In this document: piece after piece, positions 49,891 to 59,321 of the stretch | Layout of the letters: the number at the start of each line of letters is the position of its first letter | How positions within the stretch are numbered: position 1 is the first letter of the stretch | DNA from: Pontibacter amylolyticus | GTDB lineage: Bacteria; Bacteroidota; Bacteroidia; Cytophagales; Hymenobacteraceae | DNA length: 64,000 bases | Direction of reading: 5' to 3' | Assembly (NCBI RefSeq): GCF_014638845.1 | Contig: NZ_BMFP01000004.1 | Location: 248,001-312,000, forward strand | Translations under genes and position numbers: made by a program | Notes under the pieces: model-generated | What the model was told of the DNA's origin: nothing | Database searches by the model: none | Seen by the model: only the letters and a program-made list of their open reading frames with translations

Positions 49891-51735
49891 TTAAAAGGTC
49901 TCTCTGAAGTCATCCATAGCACTTTTTAGCCGTGTCACCTCCGCCTGTAAAATGGCTATCTCAACGTCTGACCCTTCGCTAATCCTTCTATTCTCTGATT
50001 TTTCAAGTTCAAAATTAGCTATCTCCGCTTCAAGTATTTGCCTTGCTCTCTCTTGTAACTGAGCTTTAAGGTTCAGGATTTTGTGATTGACCAGCAAAAT
50101 GCTCTTTTGGCTAGCTTCTACCTGATCAGTATAGGTCAGTACATCCTGATTTTGCTCTACCAAGAGATATAAGCTACTCCTGGTAAAGACTTCCAGCAGG
50201 TTTGTTTCAGAAAGCACAAGCCGAAGCTCAGCGCCCTCGAAAAGAGTTCCTACAGCTGATTTTGGAATGTGCCTGACTTTAGCATAATGGGGCCTTATCA
50301 GCTGAAAGTATTCATCTGCACCAGGGAGAATATGGTAATTTACTCCAGCAATTGTTGTCAATTCCAGTGCAGGAAGGTCAGCTTGCTTCTTGAGCCAGTA
50401 ACTTTTCTCAATGCCTGCCCGCGCAAAGCTTGCCTCTAACTCTTTGCTATCCTCCAGAAACTCTGCACGCAGTGTGTGCACCATTTCATAATGGCCGTAT
50501 TCAAAGTTCCCGTGGAAAGGATTTGTGCGGCTTTTACCAGCTATGAAGTCATAAGCTTTATCGGCAAAAGCCACAAGATCCTCTAGGATCTGCATCCTGT
50601 TCTCTATGCTTTCCTGTAAACGTTGTCCTTTCCTCTCCGCACTATCTTTGTCCTGTTGTAGCCCATAGAGCTTATGGGTTAATTCTGACAGGTTTTCTTT
50701 TAACTCGGTAAAAGCCGCTAATTTTCTTTTCTCTTCAGCCTTTCTTTGCTCCAGGATCCTGGCCTCTGCAGCCCGGCGTTTTTCGGCTTCAATCTTGTGC
50801 TCCCTTTCAAGGAGATCTCTTCTGTTTCTTTCCTGTGCAACGGCCTGCTCCACCTCCCTCTTTTGCTTCTTCGCATCGTGGAAGTATACTTTATAGCGAT
50901 CGACATCAAAGGTTAAATCAGAAAGGGTAACATAGGCCATTTCCCAGGTATCCTTTATCTCAAGCTCCTGCCGGTAATACTTCTTGTAGTAGCACTTCAG
51001 CACCAGATCGTTCTCAAGATCTGATTTCCAGCTGCATTCCTCGTCGAAAACATATGCATTATGATGGTTGGTAAAGATTACATCATTATAGGTTAGCTTT
51101 CTGATATCATCATCGAGGCTGAACTTATGAAACACCCAGAGAATATAGCTGCCCTCTTCCTGATAGAAATGCTGCCTGCCGGTAATCACACTCAGCCAGG
51201 TGGTGGAAAGCTGCAACTCAATAGCCACACGCTTGTCCCTGAAAGAGGCATTGATGTCAGGCTTACGCCACTCCTTTTCAATGAGCTTACTTTTAACAAC
51301 CTTTTCTATCTCAACAGAGGATACCCCCTTATTAGAGAGTCTATTTTTGTTCAGGTAGGCAGCGATCTGTTCCTTGAGGTGAATGTGCAGCGCGCTCTCC
51401 TTAGCACCATTGTATTTGATGCGGTCAACCTCCTCCCGTGTGTATGCATTGTTGGTTTTTATATGGCAGGCTGCGCTGTCTTTCAGGTGGGCGAAGTGAA
51501 AGCTATCCTTTTTGCGTTTTCCGCTATTGAAATTGCCGCCTCTGATCCTGATCAGCTGCTTGCAGTAATAGCAGACAAACATCGGTTCCCGGTAACCTTG
51601 AATGGCTTTCTGTAACTCTGAGCGGTACTCTGTGATTTCATCTAAAGGCTTTTTGAAAAACGTGTAAGCGTTCACTTGCTCTCCTGTTTCATAATTCAGG
51701 ACATCTTCAATGGTCAGTTTTCCTACTTGTTTCAT
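49891..51735 (-). CDS. DUF6035 protein: CoiA-like zinc-finger nuclease with coiled coils
   Basis: A 614-residue protein. Residues 54-91 form a zinc-ribbon-like module (FVCYYCKQL...FHFAHLKDSAACH; Cys55, Cys58, His80, His83, Cys90). A PD-(D/E)XK-type nuclease core follows (RKPDINASFRDKRVAIELQLSTTWLSVITGRQHFY, Asp160, Glu173, Gln175), as in competence protein CoiA. Residues ~280-400 and the C-terminus are long charged coiled coils. The product is exported nowhere and should bind DNA. Related families occur in mobile elements and defence loci, but no system is recognisable here. I start at ATG 51735; the extra N-terminal sequence from 51840 overlaps the divergent operator. Confidence 0.75.
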   Translation of the reverse strand: MKQVGKLTIEDVLNYETGEQVNAYTFFKKPLDEITEYRSELQKAIQGYREPMFVCYYCKQLIRIRGGNFNSGKRKKDSFHFAHLKDSAACHIKTNNAYTREEVDRIKYNGAKESALHIHLKEQIAAYLNKNRLSNKGVSSVEIEKVVKSKLIEKEWRKPDINASFRDKRVAIELQLSTTWLSVITGRQHFYQEEGSYILWVFHKFSLDDDIRKLTYNDVIFTNHHNAYVFDEECSWKSDLENDLVLKCYYKKYYRQELEIKDTWEMAYVTLSDLTFDVDRYKVYFHDAKKQKREVEQAVAQERNRRDLLEREHKIEAEKRRAAEARILEQRKAEEKRKLAAFTELKENLSELTHKLYGLQQDKDSAERKGQRLQESIENRMQILEDLVAFADKAYDFIAGKSRTNPFHGNFEYGHYEMVHTLRAEFLEDSKELEASFARAGIEKSYWLKKQADLPALELTTIAGVNYHILPGADEYFQLIRPHYAKVRHIPKSAVGTLFEGAELRLVLSETNLLEVFTRSSLYLLVEQNQDVLTYTDQVEASQKSILLVNHKILNLKAQLQERARQILEAEIANFELEKSENRRISEGSDVEIAILQAEVTRLKSAMDDFRETF

Positions 51736-51854
51736 AAGCCTCAGTTGATGAGGGAATATAACATAAAATTTATGAAGTTGTGTTAAATCCTCTAGTGCTG
51801 AAAATAGTGGCAATACTGTTACCATCTGCGGTTGTACCATTGAGTAACATTTGC

Positions 51855-51899
51855 AAGTATTTAAGTACTTGCTTAAATACTTATCATTTATTAAATTTG
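51855..51899 (+). promoter_or_regulatory. Palindromic operator and promoter of the mercury-type operon
   Basis: AAGTATTTAAG (51855-51865) and CTTAAATACTT (51872-51882) are perfect 11-base inverted arms with a 6-base spacer, the size expected of an ArsR/SmtB operator. TAAATTTG at 51892-51899 matches the Bacteroidota -7 element TANNTTTG exactly and precedes the ATG at 51916. So repressor binding would cover the promoter. Confidence 0.65.
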
Positions 51900-51915
51900 C
51901 TTGACAGAAATTGCT

Positions 51916-52293
51916 ATGGAAGAAGAGAAGTTATGTATTCGGGTTTACACCAATAAAGAAAGACTGCAACTATGCTCTGATCGGCTGGAGACTGCAGCCG
52001 GTATGATACAGACCCTGAGCCAGGTCTTTAGCCTGGCAGGGAGTGAGACAAGGCTTAAGCTTCTATACCTGTTGGAGCAGGAGGAATCGCTGTGCGTCTG
52101 TGATCTAAGCGACGTGCTGCAAATGACCATGCCCGCTGTCTCGCAGCACCTGCGCAAGCTTAAGGATGCTAACATCATCCAAAGTAAGAAGGTAGGGCAG
52201 ACCGTGTTCTATTCCCTAAAGCAGGAGCACCAGGAAGTAATAAAGCCCCTGTTGGAGCTTATCAGTAGGGAAATAGAAATAAAAACAAACTAA
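51916..52293 (+). CDS. ArsR/SmtB-family metalloregulator heading the Hg/Zn/Cd region
   Basis: A 125-residue winged-helix repressor: LSQVFSLAGSETRLKLLYLLEQEESLCVCDLSDVLQMTMPAVSQHLRKLKDANIIQSKKVGQTVFYSLK. The ESLCVCDLS motif is the metal site of the ArsR/CadC branch, and an additional Cys near the N-terminus (EEKLCIRVY) is where CadC-type proteins carry a soft-metal ligand, which suggests Cd/Pb/Hg sensing. It directly precedes merTP (5 bases), so it is the likely repressor of that unit. ATG at 51916 lies 17 bases after the -7 element. Confidence 0.88.
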   Translation: MEEEKLCIRVYTNKERLQLCSDRLETAAGMIQTLSQVFSLAGSETRLKLLYLLEQEESLCVCDLSDVLQMTMPAVSQHLRKLKDANIIQSKKVGQTVFYSLKQEHQEVIKPLLELISREIEIKTN

Positions 52294-52298
52294 GTGAT

Positions 52299-52904
52299 AT
52301 GAGAAATACTTCATCTAAGCTTGCGGGTAGCAGCATAGTGGCTGCATTTACGGCCTCTCTTTGCTGCATCACACCGCTGCTGGCCGTAATGGTAGGTGCC
52401 ACAGGGGTTGCTTCTTCTTTTGACTGGGTTGAACCACTCAGGCCGTATCTGATAGGCATTACCATCGCAGTCCTGGGCTTGGCGTGGTATCAACGTCTGA
52501 AACCGGGCAGGTCAGCCTCTAGCTGCGACTGTGAGCAAAATGATAAGTTCTCATTCTGGAAGTCGAACAGGGTGTTGCTATTGGTTAGTTGCCTTGCGTT
52601 GCTTCTGCTTACCTTTCCAAATTATGCAGGTGTTTTCTATGGGAAAACAATTCCGATAGCTAATAGTGCCGAAGGCGACAATAAGCAGACAATAGAACTG
52701 AAAGTGGAGGGAATGACCTGCGCGGGCTGTGAGGCGCTTGTGAGCCAGGTGATAGGCGAGGTGCCGGGAGTCTTTCATGTGAGTACTTCCTACAAGGCTG
52801 GAAGCACCACCATCTCCTACGACAGCACAAGGGTGAAGCCCTTGGATATCCTACAGGCGGCTAAAAAGACGGGCTATACAGTGGAGGTAGCTAAGAAGAA
52901 GTAA
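52299..52904 (+). CDS. merTP: MerTP fusion: mercuric transport protein with HMA domain
   Basis: A 201-residue protein joining MerT and MerP. Residues 1-115 are three membrane helices with the MerT Cys pair at 22-23 (TASLCCITPLLAVM) and a cytosolic CDCEQ motif. Residues ~130-200 are a periplasmic HMA domain, ELKVEGMTCAGCEALVSQVIG, with the MerP CxxC. In mercury operons this pair brings Hg(II) into the cell for reduction by MerA. No merA or merB is found in the window, so either the reductase is elsewhere or the protein serves another metal. It lies between the ArsR gene and a small Cys-rich gene. Confidence 0.92.
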   Translation: MRNTSSKLAGSSIVAAFTASLCCITPLLAVMVGATGVASSFDWVEPLRPYLIGITIAVLGLAWYQRLKPGRSASSCDCEQNDKFSFWKSNRVLLLVSCLALLLLTFPNYAGVFYGKTIPIANSAEGDNKQTIELKVEGMTCAGCEALVSQVIGEVPGVFHVSTSYKAGSTTISYDSTRVKPLDILQAAKKTGYTVEVAKKK

Positions 52905-52906
52905 GC

Positions 52907-53116
52907 ATGGGAGAGACTAGTCTAAGCTCAGTTATTACCTGTCCGGAGTGCGGGCATCGAAAGGAAGAGCAGATGCCCACAGATGCCTGCCAGTACTTTT
53001 ATGCGTGTGAAAAGTGCAAGAGGCTTCTGAAACCGAGGCCAGGGGACTGTTGCGTGTACTGCTCCTACGGCACAGTCCCTTGCCCGCCTATTCAGCAAAG
53101 CAGAAGCTGCTGTTAA
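52907..53116 (+). CDS. GDCCVYCSYG small Cys-rich protein of mer-type loci
   Basis: A 69-residue protein with 12 cysteines: ITCPECGHRKEEQMPTDACQYFYACEKCKRLLKPRPGDCCVYCSYGTVPCPPIQQSRSCC. CPxCGH and ACEKC look like a zinc ribbon, and the GDCCVxCSYGxxxCPP motif marks a family usually located next to merT-like genes in Proteobacteria and Bacteroidota. It starts two bases after the MerTP stop, so the two are co-translated. It is probably a cytosolic mercury/cadmium-binding protein, although no function is demonstrated to my knowledge. Confidence 0.8.
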   Translation: MGETSLSSVITCPECGHRKEEQMPTDACQYFYACEKCKRLLKPRPGDCCVYCSYGTVPCPPIQQSRSCC

Positions 53117-53287
53117 AGCAAAGAAAACAGTAAATGCTAAGCAGTAGCAGCGTAATATAAAAAGGCAAGCTGAAAATCCACCACGGTGTATTTCTGTAGT
53201 TAAGTGGTATCCGTGCAAACCTGTAAGAAATCGTAAACAACGCAGGCAAGTATCTACCCGTAAAATAGTTTTTATACCTTTGCACAA

Positions 53288-53605
53288 ATGAAGTACCTGT
53301 CTGTCATATGGGGAATGGTTATCTTTCTGCTGGCGTGCCTGCCGTGCGCGGACAGCGGGACGGCCTTTGCCCAGGATGACACAACAGTAGTGCAGGCTGA
53401 TTACGGCCATGCTGACGCGGGGCAGGAGAATGATCTCTGCTCCCCCCTCTGCGAGTGCAACTGCTGCGGGGGCATTTCTCTAACTATCAGTTTTCCGCAA
53501 ACACAGGAGCCACCTCATAATCCGTCAGGTTCTACTCTGAACACCTACCTTCCTGGTGGTGCCGTTTCCCCCTCTTTCGCTTTCTGGCACCCGCCCAAAG
53601 CTTAA
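53288..53605 (+). CDS. DUF6660 family exported protein
   Basis: A 105-residue protein: signal peptide MKYLSVIWGMVIFLLACLPCADSG, then LCSPLCECNCCGGISLTISF, the CxxCxCNCCGG cluster that characterises DUF6660. The protein is small and periplasmic, and this family is generally found just before CzcA-type RND genes, as here. The Cys cluster is a likely metal-binding site. TACCTTTG at 53275-53282 fits the -7 element, but it lies only six bases before the ATG, so either the message is nearly leaderless or translation starts at a later Met. Confidence 0.8.
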   Translation: MKYLSVIWGMVIFLLACLPCADSGTAFAQDDTTVVQADYGHADAGQENDLCSPLCECNCCGGISLTISFPQTQEPPHNPSGSTLNTYLPGGAVSPSFAFWHPPKA

Positions 53606-53712
53606 CCTATCTCTGTTTTAGGTAATTAAACACGCGTTGCCGCACCCCTGTGCGGCCTCAAAATGCGTGCGCATACTTTTGTATGTGGTTTTTGGGAATA
53701 AAGAATTTTAAG

Positions 53713-56700
53713 GTGTTAGATAAAATCATTCATTTTTCTATCCATAACAAGCTCATCATTGGCATTTTCACCCTGGCGCTTGTTATCTGGGGCGGCTATT
53801 CCGCCACGCAGCTGCCCATCGATGCCGTGCCTGACATCACGAACAATCAGGTACAGGTCATTACCACCAGCCCCTCGCTTGCCGCGCAGGAAGTGGAGCG
53901 GCTCATCAGCTTCCCGGTGGAGCAGACCATGTCTACCATCGCAGATATTGAGGAAGTGCGTTCCATCTCCCGCTTCGGCCTCTCTGTGGTGACCATTGTC
54001 TTTAAAGAGAACGTGGACATTTACTGGGCGCGGCAGCAGGTCAGTGAGCGGCTCGTGGAGGCCACAGGTAAGATTCCACCGGGGTTAGGTAGCCCGGAGA
54101 TGTCCCCTATCTCCACCGGCCTTGGGGAGATATACCAATATGTGGTACACGCCAAGCCAGGGTATGAGGAGCAGTACTCAGCCATGGACCTGCGCACCAT
54201 TCAGGATTGGATTGTGCGGCGGCAGCTGCTCGGCACACCCGGTGTGGCCGAAGTCAACAGCTTCGGTGGCTTCCTGAAACAGTACGAGGTTGCTGTTGAC
54301 CCCGGCAGGCTGAAGGCCCACAACCTGAGCATCAGCGATGTGCTGGAGGCGCTGGAACGCAACAACGGTAACACCGGAGGAGCCTACATTGACAAAAAGC
54401 CAAATGCCTACTTTGTACGCAGCGAGGGGCTCATTGAGAGTCTGGACGAGGTTAAGAAGGTCGTGGTCAGCAATACCACCAATGGCACCCCCTTGCTTAT
54501 CGCTGATATTGCACAGGTACAGTTCGGCAGCGCCAACCGCTACGGTGCCCTGACAGATGCCAACGGAGAGGCGGTGGGGGGCATTGTGATGCTCCTCAAG
54601 GGGGAGAACACCAACCAGGTGGTGGGGCGCGTGAAAGAGCGCATGGAGCAGATTGCAAAGTCCCTTCCGGAAGGCGTCGCGGTAGAGGCCTTTCTGGACC
54701 GGAGCGAGTTGATTGGCCGGGCCATGGGCACCGTGAAGCGGAACCTGATTGAGGGCGCTCTGGTTGTGATTTTCGTGCTGGTGCTCTTCCTGGGCAATCT
54801 GCGGGCGGGCTTAGTAGTGGCCTCTGTCATTCCGCTGGCCATGTTGTTTGCCATCATCATGATGAACCTTTTCGGTGTGTCGGGTAACCTGATGAGCCTC
54901 GGGGCCATCGACTTTGGCCTCATCGTGGACGGGGCCGTTATCATCGTGGAGGCGACCATGCACCACCTGGGCCTGCGCAAAGAGGGAAGGCTGACGCAGG
55001 CACAGATGGACGAGGAGGTGTATGAATCCGCCCGGAAAATCCGCACCGCCGCTGCCTTCGGTGAAATCATTATCCTGATTGTATACCTGCCGATTCTGGT
55101 GCTGGTGGGCATTGAGGGGAAGATGTTCCGCCCCATGGCGCTCACCGTCTCCTTTGCCATATTTGGTGCCTTCCTCCTCTCGCTCACCTACGTGCCCATG
55201 ATGTCGGCGCTGCTGCTGAGCAAGAACACCACCCACAAGCGCAACATTTCAGACAGGATGATCGACTTTTTCCAGCGCATGTACAACCCTGTAATTAGGG
55301 GTGCCCTTAGGTTCAAGGCACTGGTGCTTATTGCTGCGTTCGCCTTGTTTGCCCTGAGCCTGGTGCTCTTTAACCGCATGGGCAGTGAGTTCATTCCTAC
55401 CCTGGAGGAGGGCGACTTCGCCTTGGAGACAAGGCTATTGACCGGCAGTTCACTTTCCGAAACGATTGAAAAGGTGTCGCTGGCCTCCCGGATTCTAAAG
55501 GAGCGATTCCCGGAAGTGAAGGAGGTAATCAGCAAAATCGGCGCCGCTGAGATTCCGACAGACCCGATGCCCATGGAATCCGCTGACGTCACCATCATCC
55601 TCAAGGACAAGGACGAGTGGACCAGCGCCAGCACCCGAGAGGAACTGGCCAGCCAGATGACGGAGGCACTGGAGGACATTCCCGGCGTTACGTTCGGCGT
55701 CTCTCAGCCTATCCAGCTGCGCTCCAACGAACTGATTTCAGGAGTGCGCCAGGATGTGGGCATCAAAATCTTCGGGGAGGATTTGCAGGAACTGACCAGG
55801 CTCTCCCAAGAGGTCGGCCGGGTGGTTTCTACCGTGGAAGGGGCTGAGGACCTGTACCTGGAGCAAGTTTCCGGACTGCGACAGATTGTGGTGGACATCA
55901 ACCGGAGTCAGATAGCCAAGTTCGGTCTTGACGTCGAGGCGGTCAACCAGGTTATTAACGCTGCCTTCGCCGGGCAGAGTGCCGGGATGGTGTACGAAGG
56001 GGACCGCCGCTTTGACCTGGTCGTCCGGCTCAAACAGGATGACAGACAGGATATCGCCGATGTGCGCCGACTCTACGTCACCACACCGGGCGGGCTGCAG
56101 GTGCCACTGGAGCAGGTGGCCGATGTGCAGTACCGGCAGGGGCCGAACCAGATACAGCGCGAGGATGCCAAGCGCCGCATCATCGTGGGTTTCAACGTGC
56201 GTGGGCGGGACATCGCCAGCGTGGTGGAGGAAGTGCAGCAGAAGATAGACCGGCAGGTAACTCTACCCACCGGTTACTTTGTGACCTACGGGGGGCAGTT
56301 TGAGAATCTCCAGGAGGCAAACCGGCGTCTCTCTGTGGCTGTTCCGGCCGCATTGGCGCTGATATTCCTGCTGCTGTACTTCACCTTCGGCTCCGTGCGC
56401 CACTCGTTGCTCATCTTCACGGCCATTCCGCTGTCGGCCATCGGGGGCGTACTGGCCCTGTGGTTGCGGGGTATGCCCTTTAGCATATCGGCCGGTGTAG
56501 GCTTCATCGCCCTGTTCGGTGTTGCGGTGCTCAACGGCATTGTACTCATTGCCGAGTTCAACAGGCAGCGTAGGGAAGAAGGCGTACAAAGCCTGCGAGA
56601 GGTGGTGCTCAACGGCACCTCCGTACGTCTTCGGCCCGTGCTGATGACGGCTTCTGTGGCCTCTCTGGGCTTTCTGCCGATGGCGCTCTCCAACACAGCC

Positions 56701-58101
56701 GGGGCGGAGGTGCAGAAACCACTGGCTACCGTGGTGATAGGCGGACTAATCACCTCCACGATGCTGACGCTGGTGGTGCTGCCCGTGCTCTACATACTTA
56801 TCGAAGGGTATGTCTCCAACAGAAAGAAGCGCAACGCGCGCGGCACCGGATTACCGGCAACCACTATAGTAACCATTGTTGCCTCGGTTGCCCTGCTTAT
56901 GGGCATGGCGCAGCAGGCACAGGCGCAGCAGCATCCGGTAGAAGTGTACACGCTGGAAAAGGCCGTTGCCAAGGCAATCAGCCAGAACCCTTCTGTAGAG
57001 GCCGCCAGGATTGGCATAAAAAGGAGCCAGTCGCTTGAAGGGGCGGCCTGGGACATCAATAAGACGCAGCTGCAGTACTCCACCGGTAAGCTACAGTCTG
57101 GAGAGTATGACACGGAGGTTTCTGTGTTGCAGACGTTTGCCTTTCCGACTCTTTATGCCAGACAGGCAAAGCTTGCCGGGGAACTCACCCAGGCAAGCAG
57201 CATCGGACTGACGCAGCGGCAGCGGGAAATCGTCCGCGAGGTGAGGCTCAACTACTACGGAATAGTCTACGCACGCTCCCGCCTCAGCTTGCTCACCTAT
57301 CAGGATAGTCTGTACACGGCTTTCCTCAGGGCCGCCCAGGTGAGGCTCCGGACCGGGGAAACCAACCTGCTGGAGCAGGTGACGGCCGAGACGCAGCTGT
57401 CTGAGGTGCGCAACAGCGGCTTTCAGGCAGAGGCTGACAGAGAGGTCTTTCAGCAGCGCCTGCAGGCATTGCTGGCAACCGACACGCTGATAGCCACCGC
57501 AGACACAACACTCAACCGCTTGCCTCTGCCAAGCATAACCGAGGAAATGCTGGAACAGAATCCGAGGCTCCTCCTGGCCCGGCAGCAGGTCGAGGTGCGG
57601 CAGGCGGAGACCAGGCTTGAGCGGGCCAGGCTACTGCCGGACCTGCAGTTAGGCTACACGAACCGAACCATTGCCGGGGGCCATGGGAAAAGGGGGATAG
57701 CGGAGTTCGAGCCGCCGCAGGAGGTGTCTTTCGGCGTGGCCATCCCACTGTGGGCAAAGCCACAGAGGAGCCGTATGGAGGCGGCTAAGTTACAGGCGGA
57801 CGTAGCTCAGAAGGACCTAGAGGGTACTCGCAACGAGCTGCGGGCTGATGCAGCGGCCGCGCTTCAGCAGGCGCTCAAGCTGCAGGGCAGCCTGGATTAC
57901 TATGAACGCACGGCACTGCCGCAGGCGCGGCTCATCATAGACCACGCCACCAAAGCCTACCGGGTAGGGGAAATCAACTACCAGGACTATATCCTGAGCC
58001 TAAGCAGGGCATTGAGCATCCAGGCGAACTATCTGGAAACACTCTACGCCTATGACAGGGCTGTCATAGAACTCCACTACATGACAGAAAACCAACAGTA
58101 A
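53713..58101 (+). CDS. czcA: CzcA-type heavy-metal RND permease fused to a TolC channel
   Basis: A 1462-residue two-part protein. The first ~1045 residues are a complete metal RND permease: VLDKIIHFSIHNKLIIGIF, VDAVPDITNNQVQVIT, the TM4 relay helix DFGLIVDGAVIIVEATMHHL, SEFIPTLEEGDFALETRLL, and GVGFIALFGVAVLNGIVLIAEF. A basic stretch (YVSNRKKRNARG) is followed by a hydrophobic segment VTIVASVALLMGMAQQAQAQQ that looks like a leftover TolC signal peptide and would act as an extra helix, and then by ~390 residues of TolC-type coiled coil. Such fusions occur in Bacteroidota. The DFG/VDGA motif points to Zn/Cd/Co or Cu/Ag. GTG at 53713 starts the conserved N-terminus; an upstream GTG at 53650 is possible. 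Confidence 0.9.
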   Translation: MLDKIIHFSIHNKLIIGIFTLALVIWGGYSATQLPIDAVPDITNNQVQVITTSPSLAAQEVERLISFPVEQTMSTIADIEEVRSISRFGLSVVTIVFKENVDIYWARQQVSERLVEATGKIPPGLGSPEMSPISTGLGEIYQYVVHAKPGYEEQYSAMDLRTIQDWIVRRQLLGTPGVAEVNSFGGFLKQYEVAVDPGRLKAHNLSISDVLEALERNNGNTGGAYIDKKPNAYFVRSEGLIESLDEVKKVVVSNTTNGTPLLIADIAQVQFGSANRYGALTDANGEAVGGIVMLLKGENTNQVVGRVKERMEQIAKSLPEGVAVEAFLDRSELIGRAMGTVKRNLIEGALVVIFVLVLFLGNLRAGLVVASVIPLAMLFAIIMMNLFGVSGNLMSLGAIDFGLIVDGAVIIVEATMHHLGLRKEGRLTQAQMDEEVYESARKIRTAAAFGEIIILIVYLPILVLVGIEGKMFRPMALTVSFAIFGAFLLSLTYVPMMSALLLSKNTTHKRNISDRMIDFFQRMYNPVIRGALRFKALVLIAAFALFALSLVLFNRMGSEFIPTLEEGDFALETRLLTGSSLSETIEKVSLASRILKERFPEVKEVISKIGAAEIPTDPMPMESADVTIILKDKDEWTSASTREELASQMTEALEDIPGVTFGVSQPIQLRSNELISGVRQDVGIKIFGEDLQELTRLSQEVGRVVSTVEGAEDLYLEQVSGLRQIVVDINRSQIAKFGLDVEAVNQVINAAFAGQSAGMVYEGDRRFDLVVRLKQDDRQDIADVRRLYVTTPGGLQVPLEQVADVQYRQGPNQIQREDAKRRIIVGFNVRGRDIASVVEEVQQKIDRQVTLPTGYFVTYGGQFENLQEANRRLSVAVPAALALIFLLLYFTFGSVRHSLLIFTAIPLSAIGGVLALWLRGMPFSISAGVGFIALFGVAVLNGIVLIAEFNRQRREEGVQSLREVVLNGTSVRLRPVLMTASVASLGFLPMALSNTAGAEVQKPLATVVIGGLITSTMLTLVVLPVLYILIEGYVSNRKKRNARGTGLPATTIVTIVASVALLMGMAQQAQAQQHPVEVYTLEKAVAKAISQNPSVEAARIGIKRSQSLEGAAWDINKTQLQYSTGKLQSGEYDTEVSVLQTFAFPTLYARQAKLAGELTQASSIGLTQRQREIVREVRLNYYGIVYARSRLSLLTYQDSLYTAFLRAAQVRLRTGETNLLEQVTAETQLSEVRNSGFQAEADREVFQQRLQALLATDTLIATADTTLNRLPLPSITEEMLEQNPRLLLARQQVEVRQAETRLERARLLPDLQLGYTNRTIAGGHGKRGIAEFEPPQEVSFGVAIPLWAKPQRSRMEAAKLQADVAQKDLEGTRNELRADAAAALQQALKLQGSLDYYERTALPQARLIIDHATKAYRVGEINYQDYILSLSRALSIQANYLETLYAYDRAVIELHYMTENQQ

Positions 58102-58126
58102 CCAACAAAAGCAGAATCTATCCCAT

Positions 58127-59311
58127 ATGAAAAGGATTATCCATATATTTTACCTAACAGGTGCATTGCTCTTTTTATCCTGCGGCAGTGAGTCTGAACC
58201 GACGAAAGTGGCTACGGAGGAGCATGGCGAAGAGAACCCCAACGAGGCAGAGCTGACCGAGCAGCAGTACCAGGTGGCGGGCATAGCCTTGGGCAAGCCT
58301 GAGATGCGCAACCTGAGCAATACCCTGACGCTGACAGGCAAGCTGGACCTGCCGCCCCAGAACATGGCCGCTGTGAGCGCTCCCCTGGGCGGCTATGTGA
58401 AGAGCACGGTGTTGTTGGAAGGTATGCGTGTAAAGAGAGGGCAGTTGATTGCAAAGATTGAGAACCCAGAGTTTGTGACACTGCAGCAGGATTACCTGGA
58501 TGCCAGAAGCCGCCTTGGGTTTTTGGAGCTGGAGTACGAAAGGCAGAAAGAGCTGTCCGCTGAGCAGGTCACCTCTGCCAAGACGTATCAGCGGACTGCT
58601 TCCGAGTACAAGTCTGTAAGGGCACAGGTCGAGGGGCTGGGGGAGCGGCTGCGCATCATTGGCGTCAACCCCGCTTCTTTGCGGGAAGGCAACATCAGCC
58701 GCATCCTCCCCATCCATGCCCCGATTGAGGGCTTCGTGACTTACATCAACGCCAGCGTTGGGCAGTTTGTGAACCCGACGGACGTACTGTTCCGCATCGC
58801 TGATACCGACCACCTGCACGTGGAGCTGACGGTGTTTGAGAAGGACGTGCCGACACTGAAAAAGGGGCAAAAGGTATTGTACTCCCTGCCCAATGAGACG
58901 GAGGCAAGGCACGAGGCCACCGTCTACCTGATTGGAAAAGAGATAAGCCCGGAGCGGACGGTGCAGGTGCACGCCCACATGGAGGAGGAAGACAAAGACC
59001 TCGTGCCGGGCATGTACGTGCAGGCGCGGGTGGCACTGAACGGCCAGGAAGTACTGGCTCTGCCCCAGGCGGCTGTGGTGCATGAGAATGGCAACAACTA
59101 TATCTTCCTTTACACAGGCGATGAAAAAGAGGGCGAGACGGTGCTGAAGCGTTTCCGCATGGTGCCCGTGGAGCGAGGGACCGAGGAAGGAGGCTACGTG
59201 CAGGTGGCGCTTCCTGCCGGGATTGATACCGCTGCCGCCAATTTTGTAACCAAAGGTGCTTACTCTTTGCTTTCCAAGATGCGAAATGCGGAAGAAGAAG
59301 GCCATCATTAA
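58127..59311 (+). CDS. RND periplasmic adaptor (CzcB-like)
   Basis: A 394-residue lipoprotein (MKRIIHIFYLTGALLFLSC) with an acidic/His linker and the CzcB/CusB layout: PPQNMAAVSAPLGGYVKSTVLLEGMRVKRGQLIAKIENPEF, a coiled-coil hairpin (QQDYLDARSRLGFLELEYERQKEL), HAPIEGFVTYINASVGQFV, and a barrel domain, ending EEEGHH. It is 25 bases downstream of the permease fusion. It should couple the permease and its fused TolC part in the periplasm. The C-terminal His pair resembles those on other metal proteins of the island. Confidence 0.92.
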   Translation: MKRIIHIFYLTGALLFLSCGSESEPTKVATEEHGEENPNEAELTEQQYQVAGIALGKPEMRNLSNTLTLTGKLDLPPQNMAAVSAPLGGYVKSTVLLEGMRVKRGQLIAKIENPEFVTLQQDYLDARSRLGFLELEYERQKELSAEQVTSAKTYQRTASEYKSVRAQVEGLGERLRIIGVNPASLREGNISRILPIHAPIEGFVTYINASVGQFVNPTDVLFRIADTDHLHVELTVFEKDVPTLKKGQKVLYSLPNETEARHEATVYLIGKEISPERTVQVHAHMEEEDKDLVPGMYVQARVALNGQEVLALPQAAVVHENGNNYIFLYTGDEKEGETVLKRFRMVPVERGTEEGGYVQVALPAGIDTAAANFVTKGAYSLLSKMRNAEEEGHH

Positions 59312-59321
59312 ACAATTCCCT

